Source: Maea johnstoni (lineage: Eukaryota; Annelida; Polychaeta; Spionida; Magelonidae). Taken from it: 64,000 bases of DNA. Below the pieces are notes generated by a model, which saw only the letters and a program-made list of their open reading frames with translations, did not search any database and was not told where the DNA came from. This document shows, piece after piece, positions 1-8,412 of the stretch (position 1 is the first letter of the stretch; every line of letters begins with the position of its first letter). Location: positions 310,001 to 374,000 of the forward strand of contig CAWWDR010000962.1 in assembly GCA_963942565.1 (NCBI GenBank), read 5' to 3'. Both the position numbers and the translations under genes were made by a program.

Positions 1-1990
1 CTTTGTAGAACAGATTCTCTACAACGGAAAGATTATCAACAAAGCTGAAACTGTCGATTCGGGCCGCACAGTAAGCGATCATACAGAAGAAGAGATTGAA
101 AGAAAAATATCAATCCATTCCACGCTTTCAAATGTCATGTGGAAAGATACAAAGATTAATATCTTTGATACACCGGGATCTTCAGATTTTGTAGGAGAAG
201 TTGTTTCCTCCTTTCGTGCTTCTGAAGCTGCTGTAGTTCTTATCGGTGCCCGATCGGGAATTCAAATCGAAACTGTTAAATTAAGAAGAAGATTAGATGA
301 TAGAGATATGCCGAGGATCGTTTTCGTTAACAAAATGGAAAAGACCAGAGCCGATTTCTATAAAGTTGTACAAGAAATTGAAGATATTGGTAGAACGGCA
401 ATTCCAATAACTATACCTATGGGTCAGGCTGAAGAGTATCAAGGCGTTATAAACCTTCTAACAATGAAAGCCTACCTCAAATCAGGTGATGGAAAAGAGG
501 AAAATGCTGTAGACATACCTGATGAATATAAAGAAATAGCTGATGAATATCATCTAAAAATGATTGAAATGGCTGCTGAAGGTGATGATGAACTGACCGA
601 GCGATACTTTGATGAAGGAACATTATCATTAGACGATGCAATTAAAGGTCTGAGAGAAGGTCTGTTTGACAATAGGTTTACACCGATGTTCTGCGGAAGT
701 GCTCTTGAAAATTCAGGAATAACTCCTCTTATGAATTTTATCATTTACGATGCACCGGCTCCGGGAAGAGTTGAAGAACCTTGTATATCCGGTGAAAAAT
801 CAGTAATGGTTGATAAAAATGCTGATTTTTCCGGTCTGGTTTTCAAAACATCAATAGATAAATTTTCCGGAAAGATGTCCTTTATCAAAGTGATAACAGG
901 AACAGTTACTCAAAATATGGAAGTCTATCTCCCAAGAGAAGAGAAAAAAGAAAAGATCGGTAAACTATTCGTTGCTCAGGGAAAAGATCTGAAAGAAGTC
1001 CAGGAATTATGTGCCGGAGATATTGGAATCATTACGAAAAAAGATAATTTCAGAACTAATGATACTCTATGTCTGCCTAGCAATGTCATTCATTTTCAAC
1101 AATTGAAATTGCCTAACCCAGTACATTCCCTGGCAATTACAGCTGAAAACCAGAAAGATGAAGATAAGCTTTCCCAGTTATTGCACAAGGTGGCCGAAGA
1201 AGATCTGACATTTACAATTATGTACAATGATGAAACGAAAGAAACTGTTATCTCCGGAATGGGAGAACAACACATTTCCATCATTCTTGATAAAATTTTA
1301 AAGAACTACAAAATCAATGTAAGCAGAAAAGTACCGAGAGTTCCATACAGAGAAACCATCACTAAATCTTCCGAAGCTGAATACACACATAAGAAACAGT
1401 CCGGTGGACATGGGCAATACGGTCGAGTTGCCATTAGAGTGAAACCTCTTCCAAGAGGGGAATACTTCTCTATGGCCAATGAGATCAAAGGTGGAGCGAT
1501 TAGTAAGGGATATATGCCGGGAATCGAAAAAGGATTAAGAGAAGCAATGGATGAAGGTTTCCTGGCCGGATATCCAATGGTTGATGTCGGCGTTACCGTT
1601 TATGACGGTAAAGAGCACGATGTAGACTCTTCCGAAATGGCATTTAAACTTGCCGGAAAACACGCTCTTAAAACTGCATTTGAAAAATGTAAGCCTACAT
1701 TGCTGGAACCTGTTATGAACCTTACAGTTTTAGTTAACGATCAGTATCTGGGAGATGTTCTCTCCGACCTTTCAACTAAAAGGGGAAGAGTTACTGATCA
1801 GGACAGTATCGGTGGAAGCATTCAGGCTATTAAAGCTCAAGTTCCTCAAGGTGAATTGATGAGATATTCTATTGATTTAAGATCCATCACATCGGGTACG
1901 GGAGCATTTGAAGTTGAATTCAGTCATTATGATCCTGTTTCAGGTAAAAATGCACAGGATATTATCAAAGCTTCAAAACCTGCAGAATAA
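1..1990 (+). CDS. EF-G-like translational GTPase (5' end outside window)
   Basis: The frame is open from base 2 to the stop at 1990; the first methionine in the window (137) is internal because the protein homology begins before it. Visible parts are the G3 motif DTPGSSDF, a G4-like NKME in place of NKxD, the domain II barrel, and domains III-V with the HGQYG and KRGR-type segments. It is a ribosome-associated GTPase of the EF-G fold. The switch I segment reads ERKISI instead of the RGIT consensus of canonical EF-G, so this is probably an EF-G paralogue (EF-G-like/EF-G2 type) and not the main fusA product. The P-loop lies left of the window. A terminator follows directly, so the gene is the last of its transcript. 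Confidence 0.9.
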   Translation, partial: FVEQILYNGKIINKAETVDSGRTVSDHTEEEIERKISIHSTLSNVMWKDTKINIFDTPGSSDFVGEVVSSFRASEAAVVLIGARSGIQIETVKLRRRLDDRDMPRIVFVNKMEKTRADFYKVVQEIEDIGRTAIPITIPMGQAEEYQGVINLLTMKAYLKSGDGKEENAVDIPDEYKEIADEYHLKMIEMAAEGDDELTERYFDEGTLSLDDAIKGLREGLFDNRFTPMFCGSALENSGITPLMNFIIYDAPAPGRVEEPCISGEKSVMVDKNADFSGLVFKTSIDKFSGKMSFIKVITGTVTQNMEVYLPREEKKEKIGKLFVAQGKDLKEVQELCAGDIGIITKKDNFRTNDTLCLPSNVIHFQQLKLPNPVHSLAITAENQKDEDKLSQLLHKVAEEDLTFTIMYNDETKETVISGMGEQHISIILDKILKNYKINVSRKVPRVPYRETITKSSEAEYTHKKQSGGHGQYGRVAIRVKPLPRGEYFSMANEIKGGAISKGYMPGIEKGLREAMDEGFLAGYPMVDVGVTVYDGKEHDVDSSEMAFKLAGKHALKTAFEKCKPTLLEPVMNLTVLVNDQYLGDVLSDLSTKRGRVTDQDSIGGSIQAIKAQVPQGELMRYSIDLRSITSGTGAFEVEFSHYDPVSGKNAQDIIKASKPAE

Positions 1991-2009
1991 TAACTATTGA
2001 GGTTCACTA

Positions 2010-2036
2010 CCCCGGTAATTTTACCGGGGTTTTTTT
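2010..2036 (+). terminator. Rho-independent terminator after EF-G-like gene
   Basis: A GC-rich stem (CCCCGGTAA paired with TTACCGGGG) closes on a very short loop and is followed by seven T residues. It lies 20 bases past the EF-G-like stop codon. Confidence 0.9.
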
Positions 2037-2132
2037 ACGATTAAAGAAATGCACAGTAGAATCGAGGATTCAGAATTCAAAATATCCCACCTGATACTGA
2101 TTAATTAACCTAATTTATACTAAAATGAAAGT

Positions 2133-3452
2133 ATGTTCGATTTAAAAAGAAACTCAGATAAAATTACTATAAAAATAGATGATCTATGGTATAGAGAAGA
2201 GATAAAAGGTGAAATCCATATCAACAAAATTAATCTGATTTTGTCGTTTGTAATGATAATTATTACAATAACCAATGCTGTTATTGTTTTTCCTGGAAAT
2301 GGTTTCCAAATCAATTTTATCGTCAACCTGATAGGGGTTTCTGTATTTGCGATTTACAATATAATCATTTTTTATAATTTAAAGAAAAATAACTATAAAG
2401 GTACTTTTAAGTATTCAACTGTATTTGTAAGCATTACAATCATTTCATCCGTACTTGTCAGTTATTCCCTTTTTTCAGGGTGGGTACATACATTACGAAC
2501 CTCTACGTTTCTCACATACTTCATAATAATTGTAATGTCCGGATTCTACAGGCGTCCAAGAATGCCGATCATAACAAGTCTACTGGCCATATTGGAATAT
2601 TCAATTATTTTCTTTTACGTGGTGTTTTTTACAGAGACGAATCTTAGTAATCTTGAGACCTTTCAAACAGAAGCAATTTCTTACGACGTCTATGTATTAT
2701 TTGTCTCAATTCTACTATCAGTAGGATTTCTGGTCAGTTATTCCTCTGCACGTTTCAAATCTCTTCTCAATAGATCTTTATTATCAGAGACAGAAACAAC
2801 TTTTATAAAAGATACCTTTGGACAGTATGTTGATGAAAAAGTCAGAGATGAATTACTTAGCGGCCGTCTGGAATTAGGAGGAGTATTAAAAGAATGTTCG
2901 GTCTTGTTTATAGACATAAGAAATTTCACAGAACTGTCCCGGAGGATCTCTCCTGAAGAGGTTGTCTATCTTCTCAATAAATTTTTCACCGAAATGGTTG
3001 ATGAAGTTATTGATAATAATGGTATTACTAACAAATTCATCGGAGATGCCATGCTGGCTGTTTTCAGGATTCCCCTGAAAGAACCAAATCATTATTTTAA
3101 TGCCGTTAAGGCTGCAATAGGGATGAAGGAAAAACTTAAAAGTCTCAATGCCGAATTATTAATTGAAGGAAGGGAGCAACTGCAAATAGGGATTGGCATT
3201 CATACAGGGATGAGTCTGGCTGGAAATATCGGATCTGAACAGAGAAAGGAATATACCGTAATCGGCGAAACTGTAAATCTTGCTTCTCGAATTGAAAACC
3301 TAAATAAAAGGTTTAATACTGAGATTTTAATCAGCAGCGAAACCTATGAAAAAGTCAAAGATACTGTAGAGGTAAAGGAAATAGGTCCTGTTAGTGTACG
3401 TGGTTTAACAGAACCCATAACCGTTTACAATGTTTTGTCCCTAAGGGAATAA
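2133..3452 (+). CDS. Membrane-anchored class III adenylate cyclase
   Basis: A 439-residue protein with six hydrophobic segments (about residues 34-52, 60-81, 94-112, 125-138, 143-166, 184-203) and a cytoplasmic class III cyclase domain (about 252-435). Both metal-binding aspartates are present (D261 in FIDIRNF, D305 in FIGDAM). The purine-specifying pair is K301 and T375 (EYTVIGE), and the transition-state residues are N382 and R386 (VNLASR). The Lys/Thr pair points to ATP and so to cAMP synthesis. The N-terminal six-helix region probably senses a membrane or extracellular cue. The gene is monocistronic and ends two bases before the convergent citrate synthase. Confidence 0.9.
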   Translation: MFDLKRNSDKITIKIDDLWYREEIKGEIHINKINLILSFVMIIITITNAVIVFPGNGFQINFIVNLIGVSVFAIYNIIIFYNLKKNNYKGTFKYSTVFVSITIISSVLVSYSLFSGWVHTLRTSTFLTYFIIIVMSGFYRRPRMPIITSLLAILEYSIIFFYVVFFTETNLSNLETFQTEAISYDVYVLFVSILLSVGFLVSYSSARFKSLLNRSLLSETETTFIKDTFGQYVDEKVRDELLSGRLELGGVLKECSVLFIDIRNFTELSRRISPEEVVYLLNKFFTEMVDEVIDNNGITNKFIGDAMLAVFRIPLKEPNHYFNAVKAAIGMKEKLKSLNAELLIEGREQLQIGIGIHTGMSLAGNIGSEQRKEYTVIGETVNLASRIENLNKRFNTEILISSETYEKVKDTVEVKEIGPVSVRGLTEPITVYNVLSLRE

Positions 3453-3454
3453 TT

Positions 3455-4810
3455 CTATCTTTCAGTCAGGGCTAGATAATTCTTTTTCAAACTGACATTC
3501 TTATAAGCGGGGCGTATAATTCTACCACCGCTGACAATTTCTTCAATCCTATGAGCACACCATCCAGTTATACGTGAAACCGCAAATATAGGTGTGTACA
3601 ATTCATTGGGAATATTGAGCATGGAATAGACAAATCCGGAGTAAAAGTCCACATTAGCACAGATTCTTTTACCATTATTTTTTATTTCATCAAAGATTTT
3701 CTGGCTCAATCTCTCGACCATACAATATAGATCATACTCTTCCGATCTTCCAGCTTCGCGGGAAAGATCTCCGGCACGAGCTTTTAAGAGTACAGCTCTT
3801 GGATCTGAAATGGTATAAACAGCATGTCCCATACCGTATATCAGCCCTCTCCTATCATATTTCTCTTTTCTCAAAGTTGCTGTTAAATATTGCGTAACTT
3901 CTTCTTCATCAGTCCAGTCTTTAACCTCTTCCATGAGATCTTCCATCATTCCTCTGACTCTTATTGCGGCACCGCCATGTAACGGTCCTTTTAAAGAGCC
4001 GACAGCTGCTGCCATAGCCGAATAAGTATCCGTACCGGATGAAGAGACGACATGTGTAGAAAATGCTGAGTTATTACCACCACCGTGTTCTGCGTGAAGA
4101 ACAAGGGCCAGGTCCAGAACTTCCGCTTCCAAAGTAGTGAATTTTTTATCGGGCCTAATCATTAATAAGAGGTTTTCCGCAGTACTCAATGCCGGAATGG
4201 GAGTATGAATATAGAGGCTTTTTCCATTAAAATAGTGTTGTTTTGCCTGAAAAGCATAGGCCACAATAGTTGGAAATTGTGCTATTAAATCCATACTCTG
4301 TAAAAGAACATTAGGTATGGAGTTATCTTCAGCTTTTTCATCAAAACTATATAGAGCCAAAATACTTCTGGCCAATTTATTCATAATATTACTGCTGGGC
4401 GCCTTGAGAATCATATCTTCAGCGAAACTGTCCGGGAGTTGACGTCGTTTTCCGAGATCTTCATAAAAATCATCTAGATCCTGCTTTTTGGGAATATCCC
4501 CCAAAAGCAGGAGAAAAGCCGTTTCCTCGAACCCATGTCGACCGCAGTTTTGGAAACCCTTTACAATATCCTGGACATTATAGCCTCTGTACCGCAAACG
4601 GCCTTTAACAGGTATTTTATCCCCTTCTTCCATAATATAACCGTGAACATCTCCGATTTCGGTCAATCCGACTAAAACACCGGTTCCATCCCTGTTTCTG
4701 AGACCTCGTTTGACATTGTATTTTTCATATAAGTCCAATGGGATTTTGCTATTGTTATTTACTAAATCCGTATACTCATTTAAGTGTTTAAGATCAAAAC
4801 GATTGCTCAT
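3455..4810 (-). CDS. Citrate synthase
   Basis: Condenses acetyl-CoA with oxaloacetate to citrate. The start is placed at 4810 because AGGAG lies 10 bases upstream; the longer open frame (to 4927) would run into trmB. The 451-residue product has the catalytic triad of the family: H278 (GPLHGG), H329 (GMGHAVY) and D388 (ANVDFYSG), plus the conserved LHAEHGG segment near 239-245. It is a short type I bacterial form without an N-terminal regulatory domain. It begins 24 bases after the trmB stop, so the two genes are probably co-transcribed. Function is firm; isoform assignment (citrate or methylcitrate synthase) is less so. Confidence 0.93.
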   Translation of the reverse strand: MSNRFDLKHLNEYTDLVNNNSKIPLDLYEKYNVKRGLRNRDGTGVLVGLTEIGDVHGYIMEEGDKIPVKGRLRYRGYNVQDIVKGFQNCGRHGFEETAFLLLLGDIPKKQDLDDFYEDLGKRRQLPDSFAEDMILKAPSSNIMNKLARSILALYSFDEKAEDNSIPNVLLQSMDLIAQFPTIVAYAFQAKQHYFNGKSLYIHTPIPALSTAENLLLMIRPDKKFTTLEAEVLDLALVLHAEHGGGNNSAFSTHVVSSSGTDTYSAMAAAVGSLKGPLHGGAAIRVRGMMEDLMEEVKDWTDEEEVTQYLTATLRKEKYDRRGLIYGMGHAVYTISDPRAVLLKARAGDLSREAGRSEEYDLYCMVERLSQKIFDEIKNNGKRICANVDFYSGFVYSMLNIPNELYTPIFAVSRITGWCAHRIEEIVSGGRIIRPAYKNVSLKKNYLALTER

Positions 4811-4833
4811 AGATATTATGCTCCTGCTATTTT

Positions 4834-5499
4834 TTAATAAAAAAAAACCTCTCTTATCTGATGGTTTTTCTTTATTCCCTTTCTTTCGAACTTTGTTTCT
4901 GTTCTCCAAGGTTGGGGATCTGCCCAATGTTTATATTTATTTTTAAGTGTTTCCTCTCTACTGAAGACATCAATTATCTGCTCAGCATAATCTTCCCAAT
5001 CGGAAACGGCATATAAATACCCACCGGGTTTAATTTTATTAGTTAATAATTTGGTAAAATCAGGCTGTATCAGCCTTCTTTTTTTATGTTTCTTTTTCTG
5101 CCAGGGATCTGGAAAAAAAATATGGATACCATCAAGACTTTCATCGGGGATCATATTGGTCAAAACTTCAACGGCGTCATGCTCAATGGCCTTGAGGTTT
5201 CTAAGCCCTTTTTTTCCAATTTCACTTAGCAGTTTCCCGACTCCGGGAGAAAGGACCTCTATTCCGATATAAGCATTTTGCGGGTTTACTTCAGCAATGG
5301 CATGAGTTACATCACCCATACCGAATCCGATTTCTAGAAAGTACTTGTTTAGATCGAGGAAAATCCTTTTATAGTCGATTTTTTTATCTTCGTATTTCAG
5401 GCAATGGACATCTTTCAATTGTTCATATGCCGCTCTCTGTCCGTTACTCATTCGTCCGGCACGAAGCACATAGCTTTTAATAAGTCGTTTTTCACTCAT
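4834..5499 (-). CDS. trmB: tRNA (guanine-N7-)-methyltransferase TrmB
   Basis: Uses S-adenosylmethionine to methylate G46 in the variable loop of tRNAs. The 221-residue protein shows the SAM-binding motif I EIGFGMGD near residue 56 and the TrmB signature FFPDPWQKKKHKKRRL near 129-144. Length is normal. It is first in a probable two-gene unit with citrate synthase and is divergent from the secreted protease gene. The 138 bases between the two starts are AT-rich and must hold both promoters. Confidence 0.93.
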   Translation of the reverse strand: MSEKRLIKSYVLRAGRMSNGQRAAYEQLKDVHCLKYEDKKIDYKRIFLDLNKYFLEIGFGMGDVTHAIAEVNPQNAYIGIEVLSPGVGKLLSEIGKKGLRNLKAIEHDAVEVLTNMIPDESLDGIHIFFPDPWQKKKHKKRRLIQPDFTKLLTNKIKPGGYLYAVSDWEDYAEQIIDVFSREETLKNKYKHWADPQPWRTETKFERKGIKKNHQIREVFFY

Positions 5500-5637
5500 T
5501 TGCTAATTTTATTTCAATCAACGATAATATTCAATGTATCAAAAAATAGAAAAAAAGGAACTACTTTTTTAATAAAAATTGCAAATTTTCCATTTATTTT
5601 GTTAATTTTTATATCTATATGTAGAAAAATATTACAA

Positions 5638-8412
5638 ATGAAGCGAATTCTTTTAATTTTTATTATATTATTACCGGTAAATTCCTGGAGTGATGGTTTT
5701 ATCGGTTGGAAAAAGATATCGACTGAGCATCATACATTCATTTTTGAAGATTATGATGAAAATACAGCATATGAACTGGCTGGGTACAGCGAAGAAATAT
5801 ATTCTATAGTTACAGATTTTTTCGATTACTATCCCTCTAAGATCACTATTTATATAAACAGCAGAATTGATAGCCCCAATGGAATGTTTTATCCTATCCC
5901 AGGCTCGATTAATCTCTACCCGGTATATCCTTTGAATAGTGAAAACTCAACAAAAAGCGCATCATGGTTATATGAATTATTATTACATGAAATGGTCCAT
6001 TATGTAGGCCTTGAAAATCAAAAGGGAATTTTCGGAGGATTAAGTTATATCTTTGGAAAAGATCTCGCTGCAGTAAATGGAGCTTTCCTCCCCGCCTGGA
6101 TGATTGAGGGAATTGCCGTATTCCTGGAATCTAAGTACACAAGCGGTGGGAGAGGCAGAAATAAATATTTTGAAGCCTTTACCAAAGCTGCAGCGATTGA
6201 GGAACAGTATTTCAATATTTACCAATTGGCTTACAGCTCGGACTTCCCCCCCTATAACAGGATCTATTCCGGCGGATATATATTGATTAAATATCTTATA
6301 GACTCCTACGGAGAGGATATATTCCAACGGATTTACAATAGATATGTCAAGTTTCCATTTTTTGGACCTTTCGCTTCTATAAAAGAAGAAACCGGAAAAA
6401 CCACTAGAGAAATATTTGAAGAATTAAAAAAAATTGAAATGGCATCCTATTCAACTGATCAGGATATTCTAAAAAGCTTTCCATCCAATACTATTAGTTC
6501 TGATTCATATAGCAACTGGACACATCCCGTTAAAACAGATAAGGGAATATTAGCATACAGAACTGATCATGAAAAAAAACCGGCCATAGTATTATTTGAC
6601 GATGAAACTGGCGATGAAGAAATAATTGTTGAAGCTTTATTAATGGATGGGAGTTCTTTCAATGCCGACAAATCAGGTAACTCAATTGTGTTTACCAGCG
6701 GATCCTATAGCAATTACCACAGTTACGGCTATTCACTCATATCCAATCTCTATTTACATAAAAACAGCAAAACTCATCTGCTGGTTGAGAATCAGTCACT
6801 TTTTCAACCGGCAATATCAATAGATGGAAATAGTATTGTTGCCGTTCAAAGAATGGGATCATACTCCAAATTAGTATCTATCGATTCGGAAACGGGACGC
6901 ATTACCGATCTTTATTCCAGAGAACAGACAAATATTATGAATCCGGCATTCTCACCGACATCTGATAAGATCGCATTTATCGTCAATGATCATGGTTATC
7001 AGGATATCTATATTATGGAAAGGAATAATCCTGACTCGGCAAGGCCTCTAATTACCATTGATATGTTTAGTGAGTATTATCCCAGATTTATTGATGAAAA
7101 CCAGCTGTCCTTTATTTCTGATCGTGATAATGATCTTTCCCTCTTTTCATTTGATATAGAGAAGTTAGAGATGTCTTTGCTTTTCAAAGATCAAGTGGGA
7201 ATAGCCGATGCCTTTATCGATTCCGATAATATTATCTACAGCAGCTATAGAACAAAGGGGTATGAATTACGAAAGGCGAAACTCACAAAGGAGACAATTT
7301 TTAGCTTTCAAGAGTCATCTGAAACAATTCCAATTAAGGATATTGATAATTTTGAGAAAACGACTTATATAGACTGGACATTCCCCTATTTGTGGTTGCC
7401 AAAACCGGATTTGAAAATGAGTTCAACTAAGGGAACACAGTGGGGCCTGGGATTTGCCATCTTTGCAGGATCCTATGCCCAGACAGGGAAATATACCTTT
7501 GAATTCAATTATCTTCCAGGTTTAAATCAGATACATGGATCATTTGACTACAATCAAAAACTGGGTAGAACGAGTCTTTTGTATAATATTTCTCAATCTT
7601 ATAATGAGCTTTATGACGGATTCAATTATTACTGGAAACAGCAAACTGAACAAACTGTCAGCTTAATTGTTCCACTTTATGAGAAGAGCACATTCAACTG
7701 GAGGAATGTATTACAAACGTATTTCTCATTCAAACACATACTGGAACTGATAGATTTATCTTCCTTTACAATTGCTGATTCATTTTCAATGAATAGCGAT
7801 AACTACCTGATTGGATCCACTGGAATCATTTTCAACGGATATGATATAAATTACCCTAGAAAGGCGTATTTCGGTGATCTGGCCATTTATAATCAATTAG
7901 GTTTTTCTCTATTGCTACCAGTTTTCTCTGCAACAAAAACTTCTTATATAATTAAAGAATCCGGTTCTATTTCTATTCCATTAGGACCTGAAGGTTTCAA
8001 TTTGAAGCCTCTCTGGGAGGGGGCATACCACAATAATCACGCGTCTTCCTCTGCAGTGAATGCAAGAGGTTGGTCACCATCGACCCTGATTTCTGATTTT
8101 TCCCTGTATTATTCTCTCGAATACCTGATGCCACTAGCATTATTGGATTGGGGATTTCCTTTGGGTTTCAATATTCAGAATATTGCCGCATCCATACACT
8201 TTGAAGGCATGAACCATTTTACCTTTGAAGAGGGTTCTGTCAGGAATGAATATTATGCCGGTTTGAAATTAATGGGAACATTGGGTTATAATTACGGAGC
8301 TGTTCCAGCCGGTGCTGGAATAAACTTTCGTATTTATAATGACGGCACGCCATTTAAGCCATCGGAAGATATAAAGATATACTTCTACCTCTCCACCGAT
8401 AACCTGTTTTAA
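5638..8412 (+). CDS. Secreted gluzincin-like protease with beta-propeller and C-terminal barrel
   Basis: The start at 5638 gives a clean signal peptide (MKRILLIFIILLPVNSWS) on a 924-residue protein; the frame is open further upstream but overlaps trmB. Residues 117-121 are HEMVH, a zinc-metallopeptidase HExxH, with a downstream glutamate in WMIEGIAVFLE near residue 157 (peptidase MA/gluzincin pattern). Residues of about 290-570 resemble TolB/WD40-like propeller repeats. The last ~330 residues are rich in alternating aromatic beta strands, as in outer-membrane barrels, ending in LF. Likely placed in the outer membrane with the protease and propeller in the periplasm or at the surface. Its stop overlaps that of mfd on the other strand through a shared TTAA. 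Confidence 0.8.
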   Translation: MKRILLIFIILLPVNSWSDGFIGWKKISTEHHTFIFEDYDENTAYELAGYSEEIYSIVTDFFDYYPSKITIYINSRIDSPNGMFYPIPGSINLYPVYPLNSENSTKSASWLYELLLHEMVHYVGLENQKGIFGGLSYIFGKDLAAVNGAFLPAWMIEGIAVFLESKYTSGGRGRNKYFEAFTKAAAIEEQYFNIYQLAYSSDFPPYNRIYSGGYILIKYLIDSYGEDIFQRIYNRYVKFPFFGPFASIKEETGKTTREIFEELKKIEMASYSTDQDILKSFPSNTISSDSYSNWTHPVKTDKGILAYRTDHEKKPAIVLFDDETGDEEIIVEALLMDGSSFNADKSGNSIVFTSGSYSNYHSYGYSLISNLYLHKNSKTHLLVENQSLFQPAISIDGNSIVAVQRMGSYSKLVSIDSETGRITDLYSREQTNIMNPAFSPTSDKIAFIVNDHGYQDIYIMERNNPDSARPLITIDMFSEYYPRFIDENQLSFISDRDNDLSLFSFDIEKLEMSLLFKDQVGIADAFIDSDNIIYSSYRTKGYELRKAKLTKETIFSFQESSETIPIKDIDNFEKTTYIDWTFPYLWLPKPDLKMSSTKGTQWGLGFAIFAGSYAQTGKYTFEFNYLPGLNQIHGSFDYNQKLGRTSLLYNISQSYNELYDGFNYYWKQQTEQTVSLIVPLYEKSTFNWRNVLQTYFSFKHILELIDLSSFTIADSFSMNSDNYLIGSTGIIFNGYDINYPRKAYFGDLAIYNQLGFSLLLPVFSATKTSYIIKESGSISIPLGPEGFNLKPLWEGAYHNNHASSSAVNARGWSPSTLISDFSLYYSLEYLMPLALLDWGFPLGFNIQNIAASIHFEGMNHFTFEEGSVRNEYYAGLKLMGTLGYNYGAVPAGAGINFRIYNDGTPFKPSEDIKIYFYLSTDNLF

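Noticed and set aside
4811-4927. Longer N terminus for citrate synthase
   Set aside because: It overlaps trmB, reads as basic non-family sequence, and the AGGAG site supports the start at 4810.
5404-5637. Longer N terminus for the secreted protease
   Set aside because: It overlaps trmB and would hide the clear signal peptide that starts at 5638.
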